Assembly (NCBI RefSeq): GCF_000374105.1
Contig: NZ_KB893650.1
Coordinates: forward strand, 1,583,145-1,647,144
DNA length: 64,000 nt
Reading direction: 5' to 3'
From: Kangiella aquimarina DSM 16071
Lineage (GTDB): Bacteria > Pseudomonadota > Gammaproteobacteria > Enterobacterales > Kangiellaceae
Shown here: in pieces, positions 1-9,564 of the stretch
Numbering within the stretch: position 1 is the first letter of the stretch
How the letters are laid out: each line of letters begins with the position of its first letter
Notes under the pieces: model-generated
Database searches by the model: none
What the model saw: only the letters and a program-made list of their open reading frames with translations
What the model was told of the DNA's origin: nothing
Translations under genes and position numbers: made by a program

Positions 1-132
1 TGCGCAATCAATACATTCGTCTGGATTAATAACCAGGAAGTTTGGCCCTTCATAGAAACAGTCTACCGGGCAGACTTCTACACAGTCAGTATATTTACAT
101 TGAATACAGTTATCGGTTACGACGAATGCCAT
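1..132 (-). CDS. fdxA: 7Fe ferredoxin FdxA, N-terminal part (cut by window edge)
   Basis: The first 44 codons of a small ferredoxin are visible; the rest lies beyond the window edge. Cysteines sit at residues 9, 12, 17, 21 and 25. The C-x7-C-x3-C-P pattern (9, 17, 21) is that of the [3Fe-4S] site of the FdxA (7Fe) family, and the CIDC beginning of the second cluster is just visible at the edge. It is a cytoplasmic electron carrier. It lies 41 bp downstream of mutS on the same strand, an adjacency common in gammaproteobacteria. The ATG is preceded by an AGGAG-like ribosome-binding site. Confidence 0.9.
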   Translation of the reverse strand, partial: MAFVVTDNCIQCKYTDCVEVCPVDCFYEGPNFLVINPDECIDCA

Positions 133-173
133 TAAAGTCTCCTAGCTAAAGTTCACGGCAAGCTAACTGCCCG

Positions 174-2768
174 TTATTGTAGCGATTCTTTCAGCTTATA
201 CAATAGTTCAAGCGCCTCGCGTGGCGTCATCTCATCAAGATTGGCTGATTGTACTAACTCCGCCATTGCTTCCAGTTCAGGGTTTGATTGCGTTGACTCT
301 ATTAGTTCCAAGTCTATCTGTGGCAGTTCGGTTTCATGAGTGCCGTGCTGCTCAAAATGCTGGAGCAGAAGACGGGCCTGCTGGATAACCGTTTTGGGTA
401 AACCCGCCAGTTGCGCCACCTGAATACCATAACTTTGATTGGCGGGGCCAGGCTGGATCTGATGTGAGAATATCAGTTTGTCCTGACCACCATCTTTGTG
501 TTCGGTAGCAGAGAAGTGCAAATTGACCATGGCATCCCATTGTTCTGCCTGCTGCGTCAGCTCGAAGTAGTGAGTAGCAAAAAGGGTATAGGACTGTAAT
601 TTTTCGTGGATATACTGAATCGTTGCCGATGCCAATGCCAAGCCATCAAAGGTGCTGGTGCCGCGGCCAATTTCGTCGAGCAGGATTAAACTATTGCTGG
701 TGGCGTTGTTGAGGATATTGGCGGTTTCAGACATTTCTACCATAAAGGTTGAGCGGCCACTGGCCAGATCATCAGAAGCACCGATGCGAGTAAAAATACG
801 ATCGATGGGACCAATTTCTGCAGCATCTGCTGGAACATAAGAGCCTATGTAAGCGAGCAGGGTGATAAGAGCCGTCTGCCGCATATAGGTTGATTTACCA
901 CCCATGTTGGGACCAGTGATGATCAGTGAGCGTTCCTGATTATTGATGGTTAGATCATTCGGTATGAACGGCTCTTTGCTGTGGAACTCAACCACTGGAT
1001 GGCGGCCCTGTTTGATTGTCAGTCCTTCATTGTTACTTAAGGCTGGACGATTAAAACCCAGGTTGGTGGCTCGTTCAGCAAAGCAGGCCAACACATCGAT
1101 TTCAGCAATCGCACTGGCGGTGGATTGAATTTCCGCTACGTGCTTTTGCAGCTCCTGAATCAACTCATCATAGAGCCGTTTTTCCAGCGCCAATGCACGG
1201 GTCTTGCTGGTTAAAACCTTCTCTTCGTATTCTTTGAGTTCGGGCGTTATAAATCGCTCGGCATTTTTCAATGTCTGACGACGAATATAGCGTACCGGTG
1301 CTTGATGACTCTGGGCGCGTGAGATTTCGATATAAAAACCATGCACCTTGTTATAGCCAACTTTTAAGGTGTTGATGCCAGACTCTTCTTTTTCACGTTG
1401 CTCTAACGCCAGCATGAACTCGTTGGCGTCATCGGCCAGCGAGCGCAGTTCATCCAGTTCAGTATTATAACCCTCGGCAATGACACCGCCATCACGAATG
1501 ACCATTGGTGGTTGTTCAACCAGGGCGCGCTCAAGAAGTTGCTGAATATTCGGCAGTGGCTCGATATTCTGTGCTTGATCTAAAGAGATATTGAGTTGGT
1601 TTAATTCCTCAAGCAACAAACTTGATTGAGTTAGCCCTTGTTGCAAACGTTTTAAGTCGCGAGGGTTGGCGCTGGCTAAAGCAATGCGTGTGACAATCCG
1701 TTCAATATCGGCAACTTCGGCCAGAATCGGTTGAATGGATATAAAGGCGTGATCATGAATCAAGTTCTCAACGCTATCCAGACGCTTTTGGACGTTGGCA
1801 TGATTGCGCAAAGGAGTATGCAGACAGCGTTTCAATAAACGCGCGCCCATAACCGTCTGCGTCGAATTCATCACCTCAAACAGTGTATTGCTGTGGCCGC
1901 CCTGAATATTTTCAGTGAGCTCCAGATTGCGACGGGTTGCCGGATCCAGAACTAGCTGATCGCTGTGTTCCAGTTTTTGTAACAGGCGAATATGAGGCAG
2001 GTTATTGAGCTGTGTGGCCTTGGCGTAATCGAGCACGGCACCCGCAGCACAAATCGCCAGTTCATAATCATCACAGCCAAATGAAGCCAGACTCTGAACC
2101 GCAAAGTGGTTTAACAGCTTGTCTCTATTTTGTTCAAAGTCAAAAGCCCAGTCCGGTTGCCATTTTACGGCGGTGTTCAAGCCCTGGGTAAGTTCCTGCT
2201 GATTGTCGGCCAATATTAATTCCGCCGGTTTTATACGGAACAGCTCTGCCTGAAAAGCATTTTTATTATCGAACTCGGACAACCAGAAACGACCACTGGC
2301 CATATCGAGGCAGGCGAGGCCGTAATGATTCCGTTTTTTGTAAGCCGCAGCTAATAGTTTATCGGAAAGGGCATCCAGCAGATTTTCATCATATAGCGTT
2401 CCCGGCGTGACAATGCGAACTACCTTGCGATCAACCGGGCCTTTACTGGTCGCCGGATCGCCAATCTGTTCGCAGATTGCCACTGACTCACCTAGCTTTA
2501 CGATACGAGCCAGATAAGAATCCACCGCATGGAAGGGCACACCAGCCATTGGAATTGGCTCACCAGCTGAGCTGCCGCGTTTGGTCAGGGTAATATCAAG
2601 AAGTTCGGCTGCGCGTTTGGCATCATCATAAAACAGCTCATAGAAATCACCCATACGGTAAAACAGTAGGTAATCCATATGGTTCTGTTTGAGTTGCCAG
2701 TATTGGCGCATCATGGGCGTGTGTTGGTCGAGTGCTTGTGGGGAAATTTCTTGTTCTGTCATGCCCAT
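174..2768 (-). CDS. mutS: DNA mismatch repair protein MutS
   Basis: MutS recognises mismatches and small loops and recruits MutL. The 864 residues match the usual family length. The N-terminal mismatch-recognition motif GDFYELF carries the Phe-x-Glu pair that probes the mismatch. The C-terminal ATPase shows Walker [10 protein letters not shown] near residue 618 and Walker [17 protein letters not shown]. Translation can start at the first ATG or at a second ATG two codons later; neither has a clear ribosome-binding site, so the start is uncertain by two residues. It is transcribed divergently from the pncC/cinA gene and followed by fdxA. No frameshift or missing motif is seen. Confidence 0.98.
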   Translation of the reverse strand: MGMTEQEISPQALDQHTPMMRQYWQLKQNHMDYLLFYRMGDFYELFYDDAKRAAELLDITLTKRGSSAGEPIPMAGVPFHAVDSYLARIVKLGESVAICEQIGDPATSKGPVDRKVVRIVTPGTLYDENLLDALSDKLLAAAYKKRNHYGLACLDMASGRFWLSEFDNKNAFQAELFRIKPAELILADNQQELTQGLNTAVKWQPDWAFDFEQNRDKLLNHFAVQSLASFGCDDYELAICAAGAVLDYAKATQLNNLPHIRLLQKLEHSDQLVLDPATRRNLELTENIQGGHSNTLFEVMNSTQTVMGARLLKRCLHTPLRNHANVQKRLDSVENLIHDHAFISIQPILAEVADIERIVTRIALASANPRDLKRLQQGLTQSSLLLEELNQLNISLDQAQNIEPLPNIQQLLERALVEQPPMVIRDGGVIAEGYNTELDELRSLADDANEFMLALEQREKEESGINTLKVGYNKVHGFYIEISRAQSHQAPVRYIRRQTLKNAERFITPELKEYEEKVLTSKTRALALEKRLYDELIQELQKHVAEIQSTASAIAEIDVLACFAERATNLGFNRPALSNNEGLTIKQGRHPVVEFHSKEPFIPNDLTINNQERSLIITGPNMGGKSTYMRQTALITLLAYIGSYVPADAAEIGPIDRIFTRIGASDDLASGRSTFMVEMSETANILNNATSNSLILLDEIGRGTSTFDGLALASATIQYIHEKLQSYTLFATHYFELTQQAEQWDAMVNLHFSATEHKDGGQDKLIFSHQIQPGPANQSYGIQVAQLAGLPKTVIQQARLLLQHFEQHGTHETELPQIDLELIESTQSNPELEAMAELVQSANLDEMTPREALELLYKLKESLQ

Positions 2769-2854
2769 AAAATATGTCTATTGTTATTTAAAACTTGTAG
2801 GATATAAACTTTCGCATAGCTTAACGGATCTCACGATAAAGAGGTAGGCCAAGC

Positions 2855-3376
2855 TTGCCTCAAAACGATAAAAAGCCTATGACAGAGCATTCAAGTGATT
2901 TAGTAAAAACTGTTGCTAAGCTACTGATAGATAAAAAACTTCTACTGGTAACGGCTGAGTCCTGTACCGGCGGTTTAATTGCTGCGACCTGCACAGAACT
3001 GGCGGGAAGCTCGCAATGGTTTGATCGGGGCTTTGTCACATACTCCAACCAGGCCAAGCAAGATATGCTGGGGGTTCCTGCTCATATCATTGAGAAATAC
3101 GGTGCGGTCTCGCAGCAGGTAGTCGAGGCAATGGCGCGTGGCGCTTATATTGCATCAGGCGGTAATAACCATATTGCTGTTTCGGTCAGTGGTATAGCCG
3201 GGCCCGATGGTGGTACGCCAGATAAACCTGTGGGAACTGTATGGATTGGCTTGTTTGATGGCAAAGCCAGCCACTCTCGTCTATTGCAATTATCAGGTTC
3301 TCGTTCAGAAATTCGTACTGCGACATTAAATGACGTATTGGGCAGTATGCTAGTAAGCTGGTTAAGTAGGAAATAG
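2855..3376 (+). CDS. pncC: CinA-family nicotinamide-nucleotide amidohydrolase (PncC)
   Basis: This 173-residue protein is the stand-alone CinA C-terminal domain, known in the family to deamidate nicotinamide mononucleotide for NAD recycling. The signature TAESCTGGLIAA lies near residue 30, and SGIAGPDGGTPDKPVGTVW follows in the second half. The TTG start is chosen because GAGG lies about 10 bp upstream; an in-frame ATG at 2879 (MTEHSS) has no obvious ribosome-binding site but remains possible. It sits directly upstream of recA, a frequent arrangement in proteobacteria. Confidence 0.93.
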   Translation: MPQNDKKPMTEHSSDLVKTVAKLLIDKKLLLVTAESCTGGLIAATCTELAGSSQWFDRGFVTYSNQAKQDMLGVPAHIIEKYGAVSQQVVEAMARGAYIASGGNNHIAVSVSGIAGPDGGTPDKPVGTVWIGLFDGKASHSRLLQLSGSRSEIRTATLNDVLGSMLVSWLSRK

Positions 3377-3515
3377 CTCCAGCAGGCAAAAGCTGATTTC
3401 TCTATGAGTTGTCAGCGATCACAGGTTACTTTTCCAGTGTGATTGTGGAATAATCGGGGCTTTATTTTCGAAGCGTAATTTAACTTTACATAAGAGATTA
3501 GGTAGGTATCCGCAG

Positions 3516-4553
3516 ATGGATGACAACAAAAAGAAAGCCCTTGGTGCGGCTTTAACACAGATTGAACGCCAATTCGGTAAAGGCTCAATCATGCGCTTAG
3601 GCGACGGCAGCGCGGCTAAAGGTATTGAAACAATTTCAACCGGTTCTTTAGGGCTTGATATTGCGTTGGGTATCGGTGGTTTACCAAAAGGTCGTATCGT
3701 TGAGATTTATGGCCCAGAGTCTTCAGGTAAAACGACCTTGGCGTTGCAGGCTATTGCAAACTGCCAGAAAAATGGCGGTACAGCCGCTTTCGTTGATGCT
3801 GAGCATGCATTGGATCCAATCTATGCTGAGAAGCTTGGCGTAAACCTGGACGAATTGATCGTGTCGCAGCCAGATACTGGTGAGCAGGCATTAGAAATTA
3901 CCGACATGTTGGTGCGCTCAGGCGCGGTAGATATCGTAGTCGTTGACTCGGTTGCAGCCTTAACACCTAAAGCTGAGATTGAAGGCGAGATGGGTGATTC
4001 GCACATGGGCTTGCAGGCTCGTTTGATGTCGCAGGCTTTGCGTAAGTTAACTGCCAACATTAAGCGCTCTAATACGCTTTGTGTGTTTATTAACCAGATC
4101 CGTATGAAGATTGGTGTGATGTTCGGTTCACCTGAAACTACTACGGGTGGTAACGCATTGAAGTTCTACGCTTCGGTTCGTTTGGATATCCGTCGTATCG
4201 GCCAAATTAAGCAGGGCGATGAAATCGTTGGTAACGAAACGCGCGTCAAAGTCGTTAAGAACAAGGTTGCTCCTCCGTTCAAACAGGCTGAGTTCCAGAT
4301 TCTTTACGGCGAGGGTTCTTCGCTTGAAGGTGAAATTCTTGACTGGGGTGTTAAGCATGATCTGGTTGAGAAAGCTGGCGCCTGGTATTCATACAATGGT
4401 GACAAGATCGGTCAGGGTAAACAGAACGTTATTCAGTTCTTGAAAGACAACCCGCAGATCAAAGAAGAAATTGAAGGTAAGCTTCGCAGCGAGTTGTTGG
4501 TAACAGCTTCAAGCTCATCTGATGAAGAAGACGTGCCTGAAGTTGAAGCCTAA
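3516..4553 (+). CDS. recA: Recombinase RecA
   Basis: RecA forms filaments on single-stranded DNA, drives strand exchange and activates LexA self-cleavage. At 345 residues it has the standard length. The P-loop GPESSGKTT lies near residue 67, the [19 protein letters not shown] region carries L1 flank residues, and [17 protein letters not shown] is typical. The C-terminus is acidic ([13 protein letters not shown]). The ATG has an AGGTAGG ribosome-binding site. recX follows after 15 bp. I could not find a canonical CTG-N10-CAG LexA box in the 139 bp upstream. Confidence 0.99.
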   Translation: MDDNKKKALGAALTQIERQFGKGSIMRLGDGSAAKGIETISTGSLGLDIALGIGGLPKGRIVEIYGPESSGKTTLALQAIANCQKNGGTAAFVDAEHALDPIYAEKLGVNLDELIVSQPDTGEQALEITDMLVRSGAVDIVVVDSVAALTPKAEIEGEMGDSHMGLQARLMSQALRKLTANIKRSNTLCVFINQIRMKIGVMFGSPETTTGGNALKFYASVRLDIRRIGQIKQGDEIVGNETRVKVVKNKVAPPFKQAEFQILYGEGSSLEGEILDWGVKHDLVEKAGAWYSYNGDKIGQGKQNVIQFLKDNPQIKEEIEGKLRSELLVTASSSSDEEDVPEVEA

Positions 4554-4568
4554 TCTTCATAGCACTGC

Positions 4569-5039
4569 ATGAAAAAAGAAAAGCCAAAACGCGATTACAA
4601 GATTATCGCGATGGACTTACTAGCACGCCGGGAACATTCCCGGCGTGAGCTTTTGGATAAGCTGAAAGTTCGTGGTTTCGAAGGTGAGGAGGTCGAAGCC
4701 TATCTCGATCGTCTGGCTGAGCGGAACCTGCAAAGTGATGACCGCTTTGCGCAAAGCTTCCTCAGAGTTCGCGCAGAAACAGGCTATGGCCCGATGCGGA
4801 TCCAGCAGGAACTGAAGCGAAAAGGCATTGATGAGCACCGGATCAGCTTGTTATTCGAAGAAATGGACATAGATTGGTATAAAACCGCTTTATCAATCTG
4901 GCAAAAGAAATATAATCAACTGCCCGGTAATGACCTGAAACTTAAAGCCAAGCAGGCGCGTTTCATGCAGTACCGCGGTTTTGATTTCGAAACAATCAAT
5001 CGAATTTTATCTCGTTCCTCCATTGAGGACGATGAATAG
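4569..5039 (+). CDS. recX: Regulatory protein RecX
   Basis: RecX binds RecA filaments and restrains recombinase activity. The protein has 156 residues and the repeated three-helix modules of the family, for example ARREHSRRELLDKL and ETGYGPMRIQQELKRKGI. It begins 15 bp after recA and is presumably co-transcribed. A perfect GC-rich hairpin lies within the first 80 bases of the gene (see the terminator entry at 4624), which may keep RecX below RecA in amount. Confidence 0.95.
   Translation: MKKEKPKRDYKIIAMDLLARREHSRRELLDKLKVRGFEGEEVEAYLDRLAERNLQSDDRFAQSFLRVRAETGYGPMRIQQELKRKGIDEHRISLLFEEMDIDWYKTALSIWQKKYNQLPGNDLKLKAKQARFMQYRGFDFETINRILSRSSIEDDE
4624..4654 (+). terminator. GC-rich hairpin with short T run inside recX; possible attenuator
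   Basis: CACGCCGGGAA (4624-4634) and TTCCCGGCGTG (4637-4647) are exact reverse complements separated by two bases. In practice this gives a 10-bp stem with a four-base loop, followed by AGC and TTTT. It lies in the recX coding region rather than between genes. In Escherichia coli a terminator between recA and recX reduces recX expression; this hairpin could do the same job from inside the gene. The T run is short, so termination is not certain. Confidence 0.45.
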
Positions 5040-5101
5040 CTTAGCTTTCAATAAGTTAAGAGAATAAATTAAAGTATCAAATAAGGTAATAGGTTATCAC
5101 C

Positions 5102-7735
5102 GTGAGTATGACAACTAACCAAATTCGTAACGCTTTCCTGACATTCTTTGAAAATAAAGGGCATCACATCGTTGAAAGCAGCCCGCTCATTCCTGCCAAT
5201 GACCCAACATTGTTATTTACCAACGCGGGCATGGTGCAGTTCAAAGACTGTTTCTTAGGCATTGATAAGCGTAGCTATACGCGCGCCACCTCATCGCAGC
5301 GTTGCGTTCGTGCCGGTGGTAAACATAACGATTTGGAAAATGTCGGCTATACCGCGCGCCACCATACCTTCTTTGAAATGCTGGGCAACTTCAGCTTTGG
5401 TGATTACTTCAAGAAAGAAGCCATTGCTTATTGCTGGGAGCTACTGACCGAAGAATTCAAACTGCCTAAAGAAAAGCTTTGGGTGACCGTTTACGAAGAA
5501 GACGATGAAGCCTTCGATATCTGGGTCAATGATATTGGCTTCCCAGCTGACCGCATCAGTCGCATCGGCGATAACAAAGGCGAGCGTTACGCTTCTGATA
5601 ACTTCTGGGCGATGGGCGATACAGGCCCTTGCGGACCTTGTACCGAAGTATTCTATGATCACGGCGAAGACATTTGGGGCGGCCCTCCAGGAACGCCTGA
5701 AGAAGACGGTGATCGCTTTATCGAAATCTGGAACTTGGTATTCATGCAGTTCAACCGTCACAAAGACGGCACCATGGAACCATTACCGAAACCGTCTGTA
5801 GATACCGGCATGGGCCTTGAGCGTATTGCTGCTATTCTGCAAGGCGTTCACAGTAACTACGAAATTGACCTGTTCCAGCACCTTATCAAATCAACGGCAG
5901 AACTATTGAAGGTTAAAGACCTTGATAACAAGTCATTGCGTGTTATTGCTGACCACATTCGTTCCTGCGCGTTTTTAGTGCTTGATGGGGTTGTGCCGAG
6001 CAATGAAGGGCGTGGATATGTGTTACGTCGTATTGTTCGCCGTGCCGTTCGTCATGGCCACCAGCTTGGCGCCAAAGGCATTTTCTTTGCCAAGTTAATG
6101 CAACCGCTAATTGATGTCATGGGTGAAGCTTATCCAGGCTTGGTGGAGCATAAGGAATTGATTGAAAAAGTCCTGGCCAAAGAAGAAGAAGCATTTGCGC
6201 GTACTTTGGATAAAGGTATGCAGATTCTTGATCAGGATATTGCCGAACTGGTTGCGAACAACAGCAAAACCATTTCCGGCGAAACGGTATTCAAACTGTA
6301 TGACACATATGGTTTCCCGCAAGACTTAACCGCTGATATCGCGCGTGAAAAAGGTCTTGAGGTCGACTGGGATGGTTTCGAGAAAGCCATGAATGAGCAG
6401 CGTGAACGTGCTCGTGCAGCCAGTAACTTCGGCACCGACTACAACGATAACTTCAGTATTGATGAGCGCTCCGAATTCACCGGTTACGATTACGTTAACC
6501 AGAATGTGATCGTGACTCGCTTGCTGAAAGGTGAGCAGGAAGTTGAGCGTCTTGAAGAAGGCGAGAAGGGCATCGTCATTCTGGCTAAAACCCCATTCTA
6601 CGCCGAGTCGGGTGGTCAGGTGGGCGACACCGGTCAGCTGATGGGTTGTGGCGCCAGCTTCAAAGTTGAAGACACCCAAAAGCTGGGTGATGCCATCGCG
6701 CATATCGGTTACATGGAAAAAGGCTCAATCTCCAACGAATCAGAATTGCAGGCTTTCGTTGATGCCGAGCGTCGCCAGCACACCATGCGTAATCACTCTG
6801 CGACTCACTTATTACACGCAGCGCTACGCGACATTCTTGGAACACACGTAACCCAGAAAGGCTCATTGGTTGGCCCAGAGCGTTTACGCTTTGACTTCTC
6901 TAACCCTGAGCCAGTGACGCAGGAACAACTGCGTCAGATCGAAGCCCTGGTCAATCAAAAGATTTATGAAAACCATGCGGTAGAAGCGCAGGTTATGTCG
7001 ATGGACGAAGCTAAAGAGCAGGGCGCAATGGCCTTGTTCGGCGAAAAGTATGGTGATGAAGTTCGAGTGTTGACCATGTCGCCATTCTCTGTCGAGTTAT
7101 GTGGTGGTACGCACGTTAAACGCACCGGCGACATAGGCGCATTCAAGATTCTTTCTGAGTCAGGCATTGCCGCCGGTATTCGTCGTATCGAAGCGACCAC
7201 AGGCGCAGGCGCGGTGAACTGGATGCAGTCCGCAGAATCCAGCCTGCAATCGATTGGTAAGCTGCTTAAATCAGAACCTTCGCAGATTGCCGATAAAGTG
7301 AATCAGTTGATGGATAAAAGCCGTCAGCTCGAGAAAACCATCGAAGCGCTGCAAAGCAAGTTAGCTTCCTCTCAAGGTAGCGATTTAGCCAGCCAGGCCG
7401 AAGAGATTAATGGCGTTAAATTGCTGGTTGCTAAATTAGAAGGCGTTGAAGCCAAAGCGCTTCGCGAAATTCAGGATCAGCTTAAGAACAAGCTGGGTTC
7501 CAGCATCGTTGTGCTGGGCATTGCTGAAGACGAGAAGGTCAGTGTCATTGTTGGCGTCAGCAAAGACTTAACCGGCAAAGTTAAAGCCGGTGAGCTGGTC
7601 AACATGGTCGCTTCGCAAGTAGGCGGCAAGGGCGGTGGTCGCCCAGACATGGCGCAGGCAGGTGGTAAAGACCCAGCAGCACTACCGGCAGCCCTTGATA
7701 GCGTTAAGCCTTGGGTAACTGAGCGTTTAAGCTAA
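5102..7735 (+). CDS. alaS: Alanine--tRNA ligase AlaS
   Basis: AlaS charges tRNA-Ala and edits mischarged serine and glycine. The 877 residues match the bacterial length. The class II catalytic domain is at the N-terminus ([14 protein letters not shown]). The editing domain has [12 protein letters not shown] and [15 protein letters not shown] with the metal-binding His and Cys residues. A C-terminal coiled coil and the glycine-rich [17 protein letters not shown] segment follow. I take the GTG at 5102; an ATG two codons in (5108) is an alternative. Order alaS then csrA is conserved in gammaproteobacteria. Confidence 0.98.
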   Translation: MSMTTNQIRNAFLTFFENKGHHIVESSPLIPANDPTLLFTNAGMVQFKDCFLGIDKRSYTRATSSQRCVRAGGKHNDLENVGYTARHHTFFEMLGNFSFGDYFKKEAIAYCWELLTEEFKLPKEKLWVTVYEEDDEAFDIWVNDIGFPADRISRIGDNKGERYASDNFWAMGDTGPCGPCTEVFYDHGEDIWGGPPGTPEEDGDRFIEIWNLVFMQFNRHKDGTMEPLPKPSVDTGMGLERIAAILQGVHSNYEIDLFQHLIKSTAELLKVKDLDNKSLRVIADHIRSCAFLVLDGVVPSNEGRGYVLRRIVRRAVRHGHQLGAKGIFFAKLMQPLIDVMGEAYPGLVEHKELIEKVLAKEEEAFARTLDKGMQILDQDIAELVANNSKTISGETVFKLYDTYGFPQDLTADIAREKGLEVDWDGFEKAMNEQRERARAASNFGTDYNDNFSIDERSEFTGYDYVNQNVIVTRLLKGEQEVERLEEGEKGIVILAKTPFYAESGGQVGDTGQLMGCGASFKVEDTQKLGDAIAHIGYMEKGSISNESELQAFVDAERRQHTMRNHSATHLLHAALRDILGTHVTQKGSLVGPERLRFDFSNPEPVTQEQLRQIEALVNQKIYENHAVEAQVMSMDEAKEQGAMALFGEKYGDEVRVLTMSPFSVELCGGTHVKRTGDIGAFKILSESGIAAGIRRIEATTGAGAVNWMQSAESSLQSIGKLLKSEPSQIADKVNQLMDKSRQLEKTIEALQSKLASSQGSDLASQAEEINGVKLLVAKLEGVEAKALREIQDQLKNKLGSSIVVLGIAEDEKVSVIVGVSKDLTGKVKAGELVNMVASQVGGKGGGRPDMAQAGGKDPAALPAALDSVKPWVTERLS

Positions 7736-7747
7736 ATTGATCCAGAT

Positions 7748-7769
7748 GAAGGCCTGCTCCCAGGCCTTC
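7748..7769 (+). terminator. Stem-loop after alaS
   Basis: GAAGGCCTG and CAGGCCTTC form a perfect 9-bp stem around CTCC, 12 bp after the alaS stop codon. There is no strong T run, so it may be a weak or factor-assisted terminator. Confidence 0.6.
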
Positions 7770-7812
7770 TGCTATACAAACACTGTGTATCGGATTATCC
7801 TAATTAGGTAAC

Positions 7813-7832
7813 TTTGTGAGTCTACTCACAAA
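7813..7832. promoter_or_regulatory. Perfect inverted repeat upstream of csrA (candidate operator)
   Basis: TTTGTGAG (7813-7820) and CTCACAAA (7825-7832) are exact reverse complements separated by TCTA, about 140 bp before csrA. Without a T run on the + side, it looks more like a protein-binding palindrome than a terminator. The regulator is unknown. Confidence 0.3.
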
Positions 7833-7971
7833 AAAGTAGAGTTGTGCGGGGAATATTGATAGAATCCGTCGCTTCAACTTTGTATGTAAACTGTACAGAC
7901 GATTTGTAGATGGCGAGGAAATAAGCAATGATTGCCGAATTTCTGAGCTACAGGAAATGTAGGAGATTGGA

Positions 7972-8187
7972 ATGTTAATCTTAACCCGTCGTGTCGGTGA
8001 GACACTTATGATTGGTGATGAAATCACCGTTACTGTTTTAGGCGTTAAAGGAAACCAGGTTCGCATCGGTATCAACGCACCTAAAGAAGTTGCTGTACAC
8101 CGCGAAGAAATCTATTTGCGCATTCAACATGAAAAGCAAATGGAAGGTTATCAAGGCGGTTCATCAGACGATAACGAATATTATTAA
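7972..8187 (+). CDS. csrA: Carbon storage regulator CsrA
   Basis: CsrA is a dimeric RNA-binding protein that binds GGA motifs in mRNA leaders and controls carbon flux, motility and biofilm formation. The sequence begins [16 protein letters not shown], with conserved Leu4 and Arg6-Arg7. [11 protein letters not shown] at residues 43-53 is the second RNA-contact region, with an Arg at residue 44. The 71-residue length fits; the tail is acidic and variable. An AGGAG ribosome-binding site lies just before the ATG. The alaS-csrA-tRNA-Ser order is typical of gammaproteobacteria. Confidence 0.98.
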   Translation: MLILTRRVGETLMIGDEITVTVLGVKGNQVRIGINAPKEVAVHREEIYLRIQHEKQMEGYQGGSSDDNEYY

Positions 8188-8205
8188 AAAAGTGGAAAAG
8201 GAGTG

Positions 8206-8233
8206 TTGCAATTTATCTTAAATAAGGTAACAT
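8206..8233 (+). promoter_or_regulatory. Probable promoter of tRNA-Ser
   Basis: TTGCAA (8206-8211) and TAACAT (8228-8233) are spaced by 16 bp and lie 15 bp before the tRNA. The region after the -10 box (TCCGTCCGC) is GC-rich, as in stable-RNA promoters. Confidence 0.5.
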
Positions 8234-8248
8234 TCCGTCCGCACTAAA

Positions 8249-8339
8249 GGTGAGGTGGCCGAGCGGCTGAAGGCGCTCCCCTGCTAAGGGAGTATACCCT
8301 AATCCGGTATCGAGGGTTCGAATCCCTCCCTCACCGCCA
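8249..8339 (+). tRNA. tRNA-Ser (GCT)
   Basis: The 91-nt gene has acceptor arms GGTGAGG / CCTCACC, a G discriminator and an encoded CCA. The anticodon loop is CTGCTAA with GCT anticodon, reading AGC/AGU. A long variable arm (TACCCTAATCCGGTA) marks it as a class II tRNA-Ser. The T arm contains GGTTCGAATCC. A strong terminator follows 12 bp later. Confidence 0.97.
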
Positions 8340-8351
8340 TTAGATTGTTTA

Positions 8352-8375
8352 AAACCTGCTTCGGCAGGTTTTTTT
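8352..8375 (+). terminator. Intrinsic terminator of tRNA-Ser
   Basis: AAACCTGC-TTCG-GCAGGTTT forms a UUCG-capped 8-bp stem directly followed by T residues. Near-identical copies occur at 8559 and 9541. Confidence 0.9.
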
Positions 8376-8402
8376 ATATCCAGGTTTTATATGTTGCACG
8401 GA

Positions 8403-8538
8403 TGCGATTGCAAAATCGCAAGGGAGGGCTGAGAACCCTCGGGTTCGAGCCGAGCAGTTTTTCGAAGAAAACTGCGAGACAACATCGCGACGAAGTTGCG
8501 ATGATCCTAAGGACGAGCGCTAAGCGCGAGTAATCCCT
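8403..8538. repeat. Stem-loop array downstream of tRNA-Ser
   Basis: The stretch contains consecutive hairpins and no credible gene. These are TGCGATT-GCAA-AATCGCA (8403-8420), GAGGG/CCCTC (8424-8440), GCAGTTTT/AAAACTGC (8454-8475), CATCGCGAC-GAA-GTTGCGATG (8483-8503, one G-T pair) and GCGC-TAA-GCGC (8517-8527). The block TTCGAGCCGAGCA...TGCGAGACAACATC...AGTAATCC is shared with the segment after tRNA-Arg (17840-17941), so it belongs to a repeat family. Function is unknown; a REP/BIME-like element or structured RNA is possible. Confidence 0.7.
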
Positions 8539-8582
8539 CCCTCAAAAATAGTTTCTTTAAACCTGCTCCGGCAGGTTTTTTT
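8532..8582 (+). repeat. Partial duplicate of tRNA-Ser 3' end plus second terminator
   Basis: AATCCCTCCCTCA at 8532-8544 repeats 8321-8333 of the tRNA-Ser T-arm and acceptor. It is followed by a second copy of the tRNA terminator, AAACCTGC-TCCG-GCAGGTTT plus T run (8559-8582). The duplicate encloses the stem-loop array, as an attachment-site duplication would. Confidence 0.7.
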
Positions 8583-8719
8583 ATGCCTGTAGTTTATGTG
8601 TGCTATATGTTGTCTGAAAGGAGTTATTGACCGCAAAGATATGTGTGACGTATGGTATTCAGAGTGATCGAGCTATTTTCGATTTATGAATCCCATACAA
8701 GTCAGAGAGGCCCCAAAGC

Positions 8720-9172
8720 ATGAAGTTCCTTTGTGTGCTCATAATACAATTACTAGTGACAAACTGCTTTGCTACCGAAAGCCAGGATTTAAAAGCGACT
8801 TTATTTAAAGATCAAAATTTCCTTTATTTCTCTATAACTAACGAAAGCAATACTCTGCAAGAAGTAAATAATCGAATGTCATGGGGTGGAGGTCCATTTA
8901 ATGAAATAGACTTGATAATAGAGGATGAAAATGGGAATAAATACACGGATGAATATAAAGAAAATATACTAGCTGCAAATAAACAAACTGATGCAATTGA
9001 AATTAAACGAAATCACTCAATAGGTATTCAGATTAGTATTGAAGATGTGAAAAGAAGATATTTTTTAAAAGAAGGGCTAAAATATAATATTATTGCAACG
9101 TATAAGAATATGTTCAGATCTGTACCTAGGAGTGAATTAATTTCATCCAATAAAATTACCATAAGCTTATAA
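8720..9172 (+). CDS. Small secreted protein of unknown function
   Basis: I do not recognise this 150-residue protein. It begins with a hydrophobic signal peptide (MKFLCVLIIQLLVTNCFA) with a likely cleavage after Ala19, so it is probably periplasmic. The mature part looks beta-rich, with an Ig-like feel (TLFKDQNFLYFSITNES). An AGAGAGGCCCC sequence precedes the ATG. The gene is AT-rich compared with its core neighbours and stands alone between copies of the tRNA-Ser terminator, which suggests acquisition. Confidence 0.6.
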   Translation: MKFLCVLIIQLLVTNCFATESQDLKATLFKDQNFLYFSITNESNTLQEVNNRMSWGGGPFNEIDLIIEDENGNKYTDEYKENILAANKQTDAIEIKRNHSIGIQISIEDVKRRYFLKEGLKYNIIATYKNMFRSVPRSELISSNKITISL

Positions 9173-9298
9173 TAACAGGTGTAGTTTCAATGATTGAGAA
9201 AAGCGTAATGTTTCTGGATGTCTAAAACTCTATTTCCAATGCTCTGTTCTCCGTTATTATTTTGTAATGCGATCAATTGATACAGAAGGGGATATGTA

Positions 9299-9511
9299 GT
9301 GAAAACAGTAGAAATCACAAAAGAGCCTGTTGAGCTTTATAAAATACTAAAGTTCGAAGGTATTGTAAGTAGTGGTGGCGAGGCAAAAGCCGTAATCGAT
9401 GACGGTCTGGTTTTAGTCAACGGTGAGATAGAGAAGAGAAAACGGAAGAAAATCATGTCAGGTGACGTTATTGAATTTATGAACGATGAATACAAGGTTT
9501 TACTGAAATAA
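9299..9511 (+). CDS. S4-domain RNA-binding protein, YbcJ-like
   Basis: This 70-residue protein is almost entirely an S4 RNA-binding fold: LYKILKFEGIVSSGGEAKAVIDDGLVLVNGEIEKRKRKK, with the basic loop after the conserved VNGE. The family (Escherichia coli YbcJ) binds RNA, but its precise role is not settled. The GTG start is supported by AAGGGG about 8 bp upstream. A terminator of the tRNA-Ser type follows at 9541. Confidence 0.85.
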   Translation: MKTVEITKEPVELYKILKFEGIVSSGGEAKAVIDDGLVLVNGEIEKRKRKKIMSGDVIEFMNDEYKVLLK

Positions 9512-9540
9512 TCCTAATTGACTCTACTATTAGACTACTT

Positions 9541-9564
9541 AAACCTGCTTCGGTAGGTTTTTTT
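9541..9564 (+). terminator. Terminator after S4 gene, third copy of the tRNA-Ser terminator
   Basis: AAACCTGC-TTCG-GTAGGTTT with a T run ends the S4 gene. It and the following bases (TTTATGTCTGTA) closely match the copies at 8352 and 8559, so the two small genes are bracketed by copies of the same sequence. Confidence 0.85.

Noticed and set aside
3186-3389. Antisense open frames over mutS, pncC, recA, alaS and other core genes
   Set aside because: They mirror codon bias of the real genes on the other strand and contain no recognisable domains.
3377-3515. LexA box upstream of recA
   Set aside because: CTG and CAG triplets occur but none in the CTG-N10-CAG arrangement; nor did I find one before dinB (34628-34732). 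The SOS operator may differ in this lineage.
8345-8533. 62-codon open frame after tRNA-Ser
   Set aside because: It runs through the terminator and the stem-loop array; composition follows the hairpins, and there is no ribosome-binding site.
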